Notes: generated by a model from the letters alone, not told the origin. A stretch of 49,887 nt of DNA from a bacterium (GCA_021844025.1 JAKBUF010000003.1:1-49887); one strand, 5' to 3'. Positions 27,823-38,602 are shown, counted from the stretch's first letter. Translations and numbers: made by a program.

Positions 27823-29103
27823 ATGGAATTTTTATCATTACTGTCAAAAAACGACCCGGAAACGCTACATAAAACGCTCTATGAGCGGTTTTTAGCTGAT
27901 TGGAAGGGAATTACCCCCCATGAACTATTGGAGCTCTTACATGTCAAAATAGAACAAGCGCTTACTTTTGATGAACTGGCCGATAGGTTGAATAAGAAAA
28001 AGAAAATAAGTGTGAAACTGGGAATTGACCCGACTGGCCCCGATGTGCATTTGGGGCACCTGGTTCCCATTATGTTACTGCGGCAATTTCAAAAAGCAGG
28101 ACATGTGGTGAATTTAATTATTGGAGATTTTACTGCTATGATCGGAGACCCAAGTGGTAGAAATACTCAGCGAGAAGCATTAACTTCTGCGCAAGTCGCA
28201 GCAAACAAAAAAACATATCTTAAACAAATTGGGCCGTATTTAGATGTAAAGACAGCACGTATCCATCATAATTCTAAATGGCTTTCTAAGTTGACTGCCA
28301 AAAGAATTCTTGCCGACTTACAAATGATTCCCGCAAGTAGTGTCTTACAGCGAGAAGATTTTAGAACTCGTTTGGAGACAGGGGACCCTCTTTCTATGGC
28401 GGAACTCTTATATAGTTATTTACAGGGAACTGATTCGGTTGAACTGGTATGTGATATTGAGGTTGGGGGGCGTGACCAATTTTTAAATCTAGCCCTCGGA
28501 AGAGACCTTATGCGCGTTAAAGGAATGGAACCGCAAATAAATCTTACCACGCCGGTGTTGGAAGGAACTGACGGAAGTGGTAAAAAAATGAGTAAGAGCT
28601 ATGGGAATTATATTGCGCTTACTATGAGCGCAGAAGATATATTTGGTAAAACAATGTCTATACCCGATACGTTGATTACCCCGTATTTTAAGGCGTTTGC
28701 GGACATTAGAAAAACCGAGATTTCGTATTTAGAAGAATTGATCCGTCAAAATCCTTTGGAAATGAAAAAACAGTTGGCTCAGTTTATGGTGGCTATTGCA
28801 ACTAAAAAATTGAAAGAGGCACTTGTACAACGCGAGGCATTTGAGAAGAAATTCAGTAAAAAAGAATTTGATGTTGATCTACCAACACTTGTCGTTGCTC
28901 AGGGTACTGTTTTATTTGAAGCGCTTAAACAAGAGAAGGGAGTTACCAAAGCGAGTAATACAGAATTATTTCGTTTGTTTGAGAGCGGGGCGGTGCGTGT
29001 GGTAGATCCTATTGAGAGAGCACTGAGTGTAAAAGACTCATTAGATGCGCCATGTGTAATTCGAGTCGGAAAGAAATTGTTTCTAAAAATTGAGATAGAG
29101 TAG
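27823..29103 (+). CDS. tyrS: tyrosyl-tRNA synthetase
   Basis: GIDPTGPDVHLGHLVP; KKMSKSYGN; C-terminal S4-like domain. Confidence 0.95.
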   Translation: MEFLSLLSKNDPETLHKTLYERFLADWKGITPHELLELLHVKIEQALTFDELADRLNKKKKISVKLGIDPTGPDVHLGHLVPIMLLRQFQKAGHVVNLIIGDFTAMIGDPSGRNTQREALTSAQVAANKKTYLKQIGPYLDVKTARIHHNSKWLSKLTAKRILADLQMIPASSVLQREDFRTRLETGDPLSMAELLYSYLQGTDSVELVCDIEVGGRDQFLNLALGRDLMRVKGMEPQINLTTPVLEGTDGSGKKMSKSYGNYIALTMSAEDIFGKTMSIPDTLITPYFKAFADIRKTEISYLEELIRQNPLEMKKQLAQFMVAIATKKLKEALVQREAFEKKFSKKEFDVDLPTLVVAQGTVLFEALKQEKGVTKASNTELFRLFESGAVRVVDPIERALSVKDSLDAPCVIRVGKKLFLKIEIE

Positions 29104-29130
29104 GTATAATGCGAATGTCGCGAATATCAT

Positions 29131-29703
29131 ATGCAAATGACGCGAAAATTAGGAGGAACTAAGTTCATTTTACACGGAGGATTTAACCCAGGCGAAGGTT
29201 CAGAAAATGATGCATTCTTTCAGGAGATACTTAAATCCGTTCCACAAAAGGTGGATATTTTACTTGTTTATTTTGCTAAAGAAGAAAACCGGGTTGATAT
29301 TAATAGAAAGGAAGACGTAGAACAATTTGAAAAGAATAAGGGAAACAAAATATTATCTTTTCAGACAGCCAACGAGGAAATATTTAGGAACCAAATGAAG
29401 AAAGCAGACATTGTTTATTTACATGGAGGACTGTCCACCAAGTTGCTGTCTGTCTTAGAAAAGTTTACAGATTTAGACGAAATGTTTAAGGGGAAAATAG
29501 TAGCGGGTGACTCTGCTGGGGCGAATGTTTTATGCAAATCTTTTTATAGTGAGATATCAAAGGGTGTATTTAATGGACTCGGGATCCTTCCTCTGAATAT
29601 AGTTTGCCATTATACACCAACTCATTTAGGCACGATTAGTAGGAATTTGGATTCTGATGTGTTATATTTGCCAAGCTATGAATATAAGGTTTATTGGAAA
29701 TAG
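29131..29703 (+). CDS. peptidase S51 / dipeptidase E-like protein
   Basis: YLHGGLSTKLLSVL ... IVAGDSAGANVLC nucleophile region. Confidence 0.75.
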   Translation: MQMTRKLGGTKFILHGGFNPGEGSENDAFFQEILKSVPQKVDILLVYFAKEENRVDINRKEDVEQFEKNKGNKILSFQTANEEIFRNQMKKADIVYLHGGLSTKLLSVLEKFTDLDEMFKGKIVAGDSAGANVLCKSFYSEISKGVFNGLGILPLNIVCHYTPTHLGTISRNLDSDVLYLPSYEYKVYWK

Positions 29704-29766
29704 TTAAAATTTTCTTTATAATTCTTCCTTAATACATAATACATATCCCTTAATACTATTCTATTT

Positions 29767-30774
29767 ATGAAACTCAGTATTGGAATTGTTGGATTGCCGA
29801 ATGTCGGCAAGAGTACTCTTTTTAAAGCGCTTACACATAACGAAGTGCATATTGCTAATTACCCATTTGCTACTATTGATCCGAATGTGGGAGTGGTAGA
29901 GGTTCCCGACGAACGCTTGCAAAAACTCACCCAACTTAGCGCTTCTAAAAAAACAATACCTGCCATTGTTGAATTTTATGATATTGCGGGCTTGGTAAAG
30001 GGAGCGAGCCAAGGACAGGGTTTAGGAAACCAATTTCTCTCACATATTCGTGAGGTGCAAGCAATCGCGCATGTTGTTCGTTGTTTTACAAATAGCGACA
30101 TTATTCATGTGGAGCAAGAAATTGATCCAAATAGAGATTTGCACATTATTCATAATGAGCTGATTTTTAAGGACCTGGAAACGGTACAGAAGAGAATTAT
30201 AAAAGCAGAGGGAGAAGCTCGTACCGGAGATAAGCAAAAGATTGCCGATTTAGCATTTCTCAAAAAGATAGAGGAAATGCTTCTTAACGAAAAATTAGTT
30301 TCAAATTTGGATCGTGAAACGTTGGATTACCCTCTTCTTAAAGAATTAGCTCTTCTTACTTCAAAACCGCAACTGTATGTGTTGAATGGAAATGCAGCAG
30401 ATGTTCCGCAGTCTTTAATAGATGAAATCGCGGCAGAAAAAAACATGTATGTAGTGCTTGATCTCGCTCAGTTAACCGATCTAGCGCCCTTAATTTTAAA
30501 AGCATATGAACTGCTAGGGCTTATTAGTTTTTTTACTACCGGAGAAGATGAAACGCGAGCCTGGACCATTACCAGGGGAGAGAAAGCGCCTCAGGCGGCT
30601 GGAGTTATTCATACCGATTTTGAGAAAAAATTTATTCGTGCTGAAGTGGTTGCGTATAATGATTTTATTTCTTGTGGCGGATGGAGCCAAGCAAAGCAAA
30701 AAGGAAAACTTAGACTAGAAGGAAAAGAATATATTATTCAAGATGGCGATATTATAGAAGTGAGACATGGGTAG
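29767..30774 (+). CDS. ychF: GTP/ATP-binding protein YchF
   Basis: [47 protein letters not shown]-domain C-terminus. Confidence 0.96.
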   Translation: MKLSIGIVGLPNVGKSTLFKALTHNEVHIANYPFATIDPNVGVVEVPDERLQKLTQLSASKKTIPAIVEFYDIAGLVKGASQGQGLGNQFLSHIREVQAIAHVVRCFTNSDIIHVEQEIDPNRDLHIIHNELIFKDLETVQKRIIKAEGEARTGDKQKIADLAFLKKIEEMLLNEKLVSNLDRETLDYPLLKELALLTSKPQLYVLNGNAADVPQSLIDEIAAEKNMYVVLDLAQLTDLAPLILKAYELLGLISFFTTGEDETRAWTITRGEKAPQAAGVIHTDFEKKFIRAEVVAYNDFISCGGWSQAKQKGKLRLEGKEYIIQDGDIIEVRHG

Positions 30775-30831
30775 TTAAGTATTATGGGGAGGGTATTAAG
30801 TATTTAGGAGTTTATAAGAACGCAGAAATAG

Positions 30832-30863
30832 AAAAGGGTTGCTACATCAGTAGCAACCCTTTT
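30832..30863. terminator. bidirectional terminator between ychF and the minus-strand ORF
   Basis: AAAAGGGTTGCTACatcaGTAGCAACCCTTTT. Confidence 0.9.
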
Positions 30864-30865
30864 GG

Positions 30866-31681
30866 TTATGCTTCAATACTTAAACCTACTTCGGCTTGAG
30901 GATTTTCGCAGTATCCAAGACAATTCTCAGATATTGGTTTAAATATCTTGAAAGAACATTTTTTGAATCCGGAAAATGCTTTTTCCATTGGAACTTTTAC
31001 AAATGGTCCCAATTTCAATTGCAGCTGTTCTTCTGTAATATCTGCTTTGAGAAATTGCATAATAAGTTCTTCAATTTCTTTTTCGTGAACCCCAACTAGT
31101 TCCTCAAATCCATTTACAACGAGTGATTCGAAGTAATAGTATTGTCTCAAGATCATGCTCTCATAAATTTCTTGAGCATATTCTTTAATTTGATCTTCCT
31201 CTCCCTTAAAATCGATTATGACCTCTACCGGAACTATGCACTGCATAGTTTTATAACTTCCGTGTAAATTTACCTTGACGCCATATCCAAGATGTTTGCC
31301 ATGAATGTTTTCTCTCTCGTTGTTTCCTTTTAAACTCATAATCTCATAAACAACATCTCCTTTTTCTTTAAGATATGCATGTCCTATAAATTTAATTTCA
31401 TTTGATGCAGAAACAACGAATAAAGTTCTTTTTCCCCTGTCTTCTTCTGAGATATATTCGAGTCGTTTTGATCGAAAGATTGAAATTGGTAGTAATAAAC
31501 CAAAGGTGACAAGAGAAATTGTGAGAAGTTCGGGGTTAATGGATATTTGTGGTGGGTCGATCAGAGACATGAGGGAAGTAAACAACCAAAAAACAATGAA
31601 AATTAATGCTATTGTAAATGGAATATAGACTGGCCAACGAAGAAAAAAGGCTATGGTTTTACAATCTTTTTTTAAGTTCAT
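30866..31681 (-). CDS. hypothetical membrane protein
   Basis: 271-aa ORF with two N-terminal TM segments; GGAGAT SD; TTGACA-17-TATCAT upstream. Confidence 0.7.
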   Translation of the reverse strand: MNLKKDCKTIAFFLRWPVYIPFTIALIFIVFWLFTSLMSLIDPPQISINPELLTISLVTFGLLLPISIFRSKRLEYISEEDRGKRTLFVVSASNEIKFIGHAYLKEKGDVVYEIMSLKGNNERENIHGKHLGYGVKVNLHGSYKTMQCIVPVEVIIDFKGEEDQIKEYAQEIYESMILRQYYYFESLVVNGFEELVGVHEKEIEELIMQFLKADITEEQLQLKLGPFVKVPMEKAFSGFKKCSFKIFKPISENCLGYCENPQAEVGLSIEA

Positions 31682-31805
31682 TTTATCTCCTAAACGTTTT
31701 TGAGGTTTCGGTTATCGGTTAGTTAAGTTGTACAGATCTTCATAGATGATATAATTTAATTCACTATTTGTCAATATATCCTGTATGCACAAGAGGATAC
31801 TTAAA

Positions 31806-31829
31806 AAAGTGGCACGCACGTGCCACTTT
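31806..31829. terminator. terminator for the 31844 minus-strand ORF
   Basis: AAAGTGGCACGCACGTGCCACTTT. Confidence 0.75.
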
Positions 31830-31843
31830 GTCCTATACCTACT

Positions 31844-32194
31844 CTATGTTTCTTTTTTTCTGGCGAGATACTCCACAATTATCTTTCTCCATTCGGTAGG
31901 GTTTTTGTTGGGGGTAATAACGGAATCAATATAGCCCCACTCACTTTCTCCCAATCTTTTCCCGAATTCGTAGGGAATGGTGATTTGGGACACGTTCCCA
32001 TAAACATCCTTTTTAATATCCATTATTGGATTCCATGTGCTCTTGTAAAGAACCATTGATCCAATCGAAATCGTTTTTAGCTCTGTGACAATCTTATCCT
32101 TCTGCGGTGGTTTTTTTACTGTAGATGGAATTAGTAATAATATCCCAATAAGAATTATTGGGATGAGAACGAGTACCATTTTTCTTGCTTTCAT
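31844..32194 (-). CDS. small secreted/anchored hypothetical protein
   Basis: N-terminal signal-anchor MKARKMVLVLIPIILIGILLLI; GAGAGGAGA SD. Confidence 0.65.
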   Translation of the reverse strand: MKARKMVLVLIPIILIGILLLIPSTVKKPPQKDKIVTELKTISIGSMVLYKSTWNPIMDIKKDVYGNVSQITIPYEFGKRLGESEWGYIDSVITPNKNPTEWRKIIVEYLARKKET

Positions 32195-32317
32195 TTCTCT
32201 CCTCTCTAGTTATTGGTGGTATGAAATTTCTGATGTTAGTATGGCATATTATAATACTGGCGTCAATTCTTAATCTATGCACAAAATCTCATTATTCTGC
32301 TATACTGTAACAGTTAT

Positions 32318-32397
32318 CAAGTTCAAAGTTGTAAAGTTATAAAGGAATTAATTTTCCACTTGATAGCCTTATAACTTGATAACTTTATAACTCATTC
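32318..32397 (+). repeat. AACTTGATAACTTT family repeat
   Basis: AGTTATCAAGTTCAAAGTTGTAAAGTTATAAAG ... CTTGATAGCCTTATAACTTGATAACTTTATAACT. Confidence 0.6.
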
Positions 32398-32526
32398 ATG
32401 CCCAGTAACATTACTTTATACGCCAAAGGCGAAAGGAATATATACTGGGGGGATAGAAAAAAGTAGAATATATTTTGTATAATTACTATAGAGAACATAA
32501 TTTAAATAAAGTAATGTTAACTGGGT
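32398..32526 (+). repeat. CCCAGTAAC element copy 2 (upstream of the 132-aa ORF)
   Basis: CCCAGTAACATTACTTTA/TAAAGTAATGTTAACTGGG, CGCC-AAA-GGCG hairpin; upstream CATG, downstream TATG. Confidence 0.75.
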
Positions 32527-32925
32527 ATGGATCCTATTAATTACGAAGAGCTTGCAAAAGAAGTTATAAAACAGCAACAGAAAAGTCCGGAACAAATACC
32601 CCAAAGCCACAAAGAGGCGGTGGTCTCTATTTTAAAAGAAAAAATGTCTGCGCAACAACCCGTTGTTCCTCAGCCCACATATCAACAACCAAAACCTTTA
32701 CAACCAAATATTGTCTCTACTGACCCCGATTTACCAACCTATGCCGCAAGTGCTCCGGAGGAATCAAAACAAGAAGTAAGAAATCTTATTGAATTCACTC
32801 TTTCTAAGGGCCTTTCCCAAGGGATTGCTCAAGCGGCAAAATCTGATCCGTTTGTGATTGATATGTATCACGATGCGCTTGCTGAGCATATTGTAACGCA
32901 AATGAAAGAAAAGGGAATGATTTAA
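32527..32925 (+). CDS. hypothetical protein paired with the downstream VirD4/FtsK-like ATPase
   Basis: 132-aa ORF, Gln/Pro-rich middle, immediately upstream of the ATPase. Confidence 0.65.
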   Translation: MDPINYEELAKEVIKQQQKSPEQIPQSHKEAVVSILKEKMSAQQPVVPQPTYQQPKPLQPNIVSTDPDLPTYAASAPEESKQEVRNLIEFTLSKGLSQGIAQAAKSDPFVIDMYHDALAEHIVTQMKEKGMI

Positions 32926-32974
32926 AGAATTTTTTATCTTGTAATCTTGAACTTAATAACTTTATAACTCATTC

Positions 32975-35332
32975 ATGTCTTCTCCTTTATTTATTGGTGG
33001 ATTAGTAATATTAATATGCGGGCTTACCGCGCTTATTTTTTGGGCCATTAAGCGGAATCGTAATGAGCGACTACGTAAATCTCTTGCCACTAAATTACTT
33101 TTGATTCGAATTCCTCATGCTCCTTCCGATAAACCGTCTTCTTACAAAGAGGAAATCAATCTTACTGAACAATTATTTAGTATTCTTGCGGGGAATAAAG
33201 AGGGGACCGTTCTTGAAATAGCGGTACACCATGTAGGAGAAGAAATTCATTTTTATGTAGCAATTCATGAATCACTCGTTTCTTTTGTGAGTCGTCAGGT
33301 TGAGGGTATTTTTAAAGATGCGCGTGTTGAAGAAGTTGCTGAATATAACGTGTTTCAACCAAATGGATTCAGTAAGGGAGCGTATCTTTCTTACACGGAA
33401 AATTTTGCTCTTCCTATTCGTTCCTATGTTGAATCTGAAGGAGATACCTTTTCTCCTATTATTAGTGCATTTTCTAAAATACAAGAATTGGGAGAGGGAG
33501 CTGGTATGCAGGTATGTATTCGTCCCGCCGACTCTTCGTATAAAAAGAATGTAAAAACACTTATAGAGAATTTAAAAAAGGGAGCTTCTTTTAAAGAGCT
33601 TGCTTCACAGAATCTGTTTGACCTTAAAGATATGCGTCATGTATTTTCGTCGGCTCCTGAAAATAAAGAAGACGAAAAAAGACCCGTTGATGAATCCACT
33701 ATACAAGCGCTTGAAAAGAAGATTTCAAAACCTTTAGTAGAAGTGAATGTACGTTTTGTGGTATCTGCGGTGCAACAAGCGAATGCCGACGCTATTTTTG
33801 AGGGAATTTGCGGATCATTCTCTCAATTTGAGGCTCCCTTACGAAATAGATTTACTATTGTGGTTTCTAAAAATATTAAAAAATTTGCATATCAGTTTGT
33901 ATTTCGTGAATTTGACGATCGTCAACGTTTAATCATGAATATTGAAGAATTGGCTAGTATTTTTCATTTACCTACTAGCACTACACTTTCCCCCAAAATT
34001 AAGTGGTTAAAATCAAAAGAAGCACCTGCTCCCGCTAATCTTCCTACGGAAGGCACTAAACTAGGAGAAAGTTCATTCCAGGGGGTTGCAAAACCGGTAT
34101 ATATTACCGATGAAGATCGCCGAAGACATTTATATATTGTTGGGCAGACCGGAACGGGAAAATCCGCTTTATTAACCAATATGGCAGCTGATGATATTCG
34201 TCAAGGAAAGGGTGTGTGTGTTGTTGATCCTCACGGAGAGCTTGTTGATAGTATATTGGGCTGTATTCCTCGTGAGCGTGCGAACGACGTTATTATTTTT
34301 GACCCGGGGAATATTAATCGCCCGATTGGATTGAATATGTTGGAATTTGATCCTTCACGTCCGGAAGAAAAAACATTTATTGTAAATGAAATTCAGAGTG
34401 TCTTTAACCGATTGTTCAGCGCGGAGACCATGGGTCCTATGTTTGAACAATATATGCGTAACGCACTATTGCTTTTAATGGAAGATTCAATTAATGAGCC
34501 CGCTACGCTTATTGAGGTTCCGCGTATTTTTACCGATGATGAATTTCGTAAACGCAAACTAGCGCGCATTACTAATCCAGTTGTACTTGATTTTTGGCAG
34601 AAGGAGGCAGCTAAGGTTACGGGAGAAGCGTCGTTAAACAGCATGGCTCCTTACATTACCTCAAAGTTTAACAATTTTATTGCCAACGATTATGTGCGTC
34701 CTATTATTGGGCAAGTAAAATCATCTTTTAGATTTCGCCAAATTATGGATGATCGGAAAATTCTGTTAGTGAGTTTGTCTAAGGGAAGAATAGGCGATAT
34801 TAACTCGGGACTTTTGGGAATGCTTATTGTTGGCAAATTATTATTGGCTGCGTTTTCTCGTATTGATATTCCGCAGGAGCAGCGCGCTGATTTTAATTTA
34901 TACATTGATGAGTTTCAGAATTTTACCACTGATTCTATCGCGGTTATTCTTTCTGAGGCGCGTAAGTATCGGTTGAATCTTACTATTGCGCATCAATTTA
35001 TTGCGCAGCTTGAGGAAAAAATTCGTGATGCGGTGTTTGGAAACGTGGGCTCCATGCTTGCGTTTCGAGTTGGGGCAGGGGACACAGAGTTTCTTATTAA
35101 ACAATTTGAACCCGTTTTTTCTCAAAATGACCTTATGAATATTGATAATTTTAATGCGTATATTCGGATGCTTATTAAGGGGCAGACCTCAAAACCGTTT
35201 AATATAAAGACGCCTTTTTATCCCAAACAGGAGCATGAACTCGTACAACAGTTAAAAATGTTTTCTTCGGCAAATTATGGGGCCGATAGACAGGTAGTTG
35301 AAACAGATATCTTACATAGGCTTCGCTCATAG
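32975..35332 (+). CDS. VirD4/TraG/FtsK-like (HerA-FtsK superfamily) membrane-anchored ATPase
   Basis: N-terminal TM; Walker A GQTGTGKSALLTN; VCVVDPHGELVDSIL; FNLYIDEFQNF Walker B. Confidence 0.85.
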   Translation: MSSPLFIGGLVILICGLTALIFWAIKRNRNERLRKSLATKLLLIRIPHAPSDKPSSYKEEINLTEQLFSILAGNKEGTVLEIAVHHVGEEIHFYVAIHESLVSFVSRQVEGIFKDARVEEVAEYNVFQPNGFSKGAYLSYTENFALPIRSYVESEGDTFSPIISAFSKIQELGEGAGMQVCIRPADSSYKKNVKTLIENLKKGASFKELASQNLFDLKDMRHVFSSAPENKEDEKRPVDESTIQALEKKISKPLVEVNVRFVVSAVQQANADAIFEGICGSFSQFEAPLRNRFTIVVSKNIKKFAYQFVFREFDDRQRLIMNIEELASIFHLPTSTTLSPKIKWLKSKEAPAPANLPTEGTKLGESSFQGVAKPVYITDEDRRRHLYIVGQTGTGKSALLTNMAADDIRQGKGVCVVDPHGELVDSILGCIPRERANDVIIFDPGNINRPIGLNMLEFDPSRPEEKTFIVNEIQSVFNRLFSAETMGPMFEQYMRNALLLLMEDSINEPATLIEVPRIFTDDEFRKRKLARITNPVVLDFWQKEAAKVTGEASLNSMAPYITSKFNNFIANDYVRPIIGQVKSSFRFRQIMDDRKILLVSLSKGRIGDINSGLLGMLIVGKLLLAAFSRIDIPQEQRADFNLYIDEFQNFTTDSIAVILSEARKYRLNLTIAHQFIAQLEEKIRDAVFGNVGSMLAFRVGAGDTEFLIKQFEPVFSQNDLMNIDNFNAYIRMLIKGQTSKPFNIKTPFYPKQEHELVQQLKMFSSANYGADRQVVETDILHRLRS

Positions 35333-35427
35333 TCTATAGGTTCTGGTTATCTTCCTGCCCCTTTACCTACACGGGCAAGGGGGCTCTGTGCGTGGAAATA
35401 TGCCCATTTTTTTGATATACTGTTTAT

Positions 35428-36897
35428 ATGGTTGGAAAACAGGATATTCGGGTACGTATAGCCCCTTCGCCTACCGGACACCTTCACTTAGGCACTGTTC
35501 GTACGGCTTTATATAACTATCTTTTTGCCCAAAAAGAGCACGGAACGTTTATATTGCGAGTAGAAGACACCGATCAAGGGCGCTCGTTACCTATTTATGA
35601 AAATGAAATTCTAGATGGTTTACGGGCTCTAGGTCTTACTTGGCAAGAGGGCCCCGATGTGGGCGGCCCCTATGGTCCCTATAGGCAAACTGAACGAACC
35701 CAAATATATAAAACGTACATAGAAAAACTTCTTACCGAAAGAAAGGCGTATTATTGTTTTTGTACAAAAGAAGATCTAGAAAAGCAACGTGAAGCTATGC
35801 TCGTGGAAGGTATTGCTCCTAAATATGCTGGGACGTGTCGCTCACTCTCCGCACAGCAGGTGCAGGAAAAGCTCGCGGCGGGTGCCTCTTCAGTTATCCG
35901 TTTATTAGTATCTGATGGGGTAGAGGTTTCATTTGATGATGTTATTCGTGGCTCTATCTCAGTTATGAGTAATACCATTGGAGATATGGTAATTGCTAAG
36001 AATGTGAACACCCCATTGTTTCATCTAGCAAATGTTGTTGATGATTATGAAATGAAAATTTCACATGTGATTCGGGGAGAAGATCATATATCCAATACTC
36101 CTAAACAAATTTTAATTCAGCAGGCACTTGGGTTTCCTCGTGTACGATACGCGCATATTCCGCTTGTTCTTACCCCCGATCGTAAAAAAATGTCTAAGCG
36201 AAGTTTGGAAACATCATTTGTTGAATATTTACACGACGGATATCTTCCCGAGGCTCTCCTTAATTTTTTGGCGTTATTAGGATGGGCTCCCGAAGATGGG
36301 AGTGAACTGCTCACGTTACCAGAAATGGTTGAGCGTTTTTCTTTAAAGCGTATTCAAAAATCGGGCGCCGCTTTTAATATTGATAAACTTGATTGGTTTA
36401 ATGCGCAGTATATTAAAAAACTTTCTTTTGCGGAATTAGTACAACGACTTACTCCCTTTGTTCCGCCCGAATGGCTTTTGCAAAATAACCATCTTATGGA
36501 ACATGCAATTAACCTTGAGCGAGAACGCATAAAAAAACTCTCTGATTTTGTAGAGGGGGCTGGATTTCTGTTTTCACTAGGGGAGTATGAAACTTCTTTA
36601 TTAGTATGGAAAGGGTCTACTTTAGCTCAAGCTTCAGCACATCTTGCCAAAATTAGAGAATTGTTAGATAGTATAGAACCTTCAAATTTTACCGCAACAT
36701 ATCTTGAGTCGGTTATTATGCCGTATGCTCAGCAAGTCGGTCGGGGAGAGGTATTGTGGCCATTACGGGTTGCTCTTTCTGGTAAACAGAATTCTCCGGG
36801 TCCTTTTGATATTTTGGCTGCTTTAGGCAAAGAAGAATCTTTACGTCGTATTGATATTGGGGTTGCTAAAGTGGCCGGTGAACTGTCGTTATCATAA
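35428..36897 (+). CDS. gltX: glutamyl-tRNA synthetase
   Basis: RIAPSPTGHLHLGTVRTALYN; KKMSKR. Confidence 0.96.
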   Translation: MVGKQDIRVRIAPSPTGHLHLGTVRTALYNYLFAQKEHGTFILRVEDTDQGRSLPIYENEILDGLRALGLTWQEGPDVGGPYGPYRQTERTQIYKTYIEKLLTERKAYYCFCTKEDLEKQREAMLVEGIAPKYAGTCRSLSAQQVQEKLAAGASSVIRLLVSDGVEVSFDDVIRGSISVMSNTIGDMVIAKNVNTPLFHLANVVDDYEMKISHVIRGEDHISNTPKQILIQQALGFPRVRYAHIPLVLTPDRKKMSKRSLETSFVEYLHDGYLPEALLNFLALLGWAPEDGSELLTLPEMVERFSLKRIQKSGAAFNIDKLDWFNAQYIKKLSFAELVQRLTPFVPPEWLLQNNHLMEHAINLERERIKKLSDFVEGAGFLFSLGEYETSLLVWKGSTLAQASAHLAKIRELLDSIEPSNFTATYLESVIMPYAQQVGRGEVLWPLRVALSGKQNSPGPFDILAALGKEESLRRIDIGVAKVAGELSLS

Positions 36898-36910
36898 ATA
36901 GCTTTTTATC

Positions 36911-38221
36911 ATGGGGTTTCATTTTTTTTGGCATTATATAGGGACCGTAAAGTTGTTTATAGGCATTGTCGTGCTATTAATTGCAAGCGTATTCATTTCT
37001 CAAGTGGTTCATGCGGCAACTACTTCGGCTGTTTCTTCCAGTAAGGCAGACCCCGCGGCTGTACAAGCGCAGATTGATCAGCGCAATAAAGAATTGGCCG
37101 ACATTCAAAAACAAATAATAGAGAATCAGCAAAAGTTATCAGAAACACAACAACAAAAGCAAACCGTTTCATCTGAACTAAATAATCTAAACACCACTAT
37201 TCGGCAGGTTGATTTGGGTATTTCGGCAAGTCAAATTTCTTTACAAAAATTAGGATTGGAAATAGGCAATTTGCAAGATGATTTAGCAAGCGCCCAAGAT
37301 GATTTTTCTCAAAAACAAGCTGCTATGGCGGCTGTTTTTCAAAATATTCAGGTAAAAGATCAGGAAAATCCTTTATTGGCATTTGTGGGGTCAAAAAGCT
37401 TATCTGATGGGCTGCAATCTGTGCAAAATTTAGTGAGCTTAAATCAAACACTTGCCCTAAAAGCGCTTGAGTTACAGGAGTCGTATCGAGTTATGCAAAA
37501 CACACTTACGAGCGCGCAAAAGAAAAAAAGTGATAAAGAATTGGAGACCGAAAACCTGAAAAACAGAAAAATAATTGTTGCAGAATTAAAAGATGATAAA
37601 ACAAAACTTCTACAAGAAACCAAGAAAAAAGAAAGCGCATACCAACAATCATTAGATGACCTTGCTAAGCGCCAAGCAGAAATTGCTGCCGAAATTGATT
37701 CTATGGAATCTTCTTTGCGTGGCAAGATAGATTATAAGGAAATACCTAAGGCCGGTGTTGGAATTCTTATGACTCCGGTTGAAAATCCGGTGGTAACACA
37801 GGAGCATGGGTATACGCAGTCGGCTAGAAAACTATATCGGGGCAAGTATCATAACGGACTTGATTTTGGAGCTCCTATTGGTACCCCCATATTTGCGGCG
37901 TATGATGGGAAGGTTGTTTCGGTGGCGAATCAAGATTTATATTGTCGTCGTGGTGCCTATGGTAAATATATAGCTATACAACATCCTATTAATCTTACTA
38001 CGTTATATGGGCACCTCTCTTTGCAATTAGTTCATGAAGGGGATAGCGTTAAGCGGGGTCAATTAATTGGGTACTCAGGTAACACCGGATATGCTACCGG
38101 TCCTCATTTGCATTTTGGGGTGTATGACTCTTCAACATTTTATATTGGTCCTAGTAAGTCATGTGGTCCCAAAATGCCTTTTGGAGGAGATTTAAATCCT
38201 CGTGACTATTTGTCATTGTAG
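36911..38221 (+). CDS. coiled-coil M23 peptidase (EnvC/NlpD-like)
   Basis: Signal peptide, long coiled coil, HNGLDFGAPIGTPIFAAYDGKV...GPHLHFGVYD. Confidence 0.9.
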   Translation: MGFHFFWHYIGTVKLFIGIVVLLIASVFISQVVHAATTSAVSSSKADPAAVQAQIDQRNKELADIQKQIIENQQKLSETQQQKQTVSSELNNLNTTIRQVDLGISASQISLQKLGLEIGNLQDDLASAQDDFSQKQAAMAAVFQNIQVKDQENPLLAFVGSKSLSDGLQSVQNLVSLNQTLALKALELQESYRVMQNTLTSAQKKKSDKELETENLKNRKIIVAELKDDKTKLLQETKKKESAYQQSLDDLAKRQAEIAAEIDSMESSLRGKIDYKEIPKAGVGILMTPVENPVVTQEHGYTQSARKLYRGKYHNGLDFGAPIGTPIFAAYDGKVVSVANQDLYCRRGAYGKYIAIQHPINLTTLYGHLSLQLVHEGDSVKRGQLIGYSGNTGYATGPHLHFGVYDSSTFYIGPSKSCGPKMPFGGDLNPRDYLSL

Positions 38222-38246
38222 TTATATTAAAGTATAATTTATACAA

Positions 38247-38525
38247 ATGGATAAAATTATTTTAAACGCGCTCCAGCCGGTTATAGCGTTTCTTCAAAAA
38301 CAAGGTCTTTGGGATGGCCTCGTGAGCACCTGGGATAAACTTTCTTCATTAACCGGGTCTTTAGTTGGTGGTTCGGGATTAGGATCGTTATTTGGAGGAT
38401 CCGGAGGATCTGGGAACTCGTCTTCTTTTATTGTTAGTTTCTTTAAATTAGTGGTTGCTATACTAGTAACCATTGTTAATGTTTTAATAGATATCGTTAA
38501 TTGGGCACTTGGGTTATTTAAGTAG
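38247..38525 (+). CDS. small hypothetical protein with Gly/Ser-rich linker and C-terminal TM
   Basis: 92-aa ORF, TATAAT immediately upstream. Confidence 0.55.
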   Translation: MDKIILNALQPVIAFLQKQGLWDGLVSTWDKLSSLTGSLVGGSGLGSLFGGSGGSGNSSSFIVSFFKLVVAILVTIVNVLIDIVNWALGLFK

Positions 38526-38557
38526 TTGATAGGGGTTGTTTTAATTAAAGTATAATA

Positions 38558-38591
38558 TATATGTCGCAAAATGTATATTGTGCGACATATA
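38558..38591 (+). other. perfect 11-bp hairpin downstream of a TATAAT box
   Basis: TATATGTCGCA-aaatgtatattg-TGCGACATATA. Confidence 0.6.
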
Positions 38592-38602
38592 GTATACAAA
38601 AC

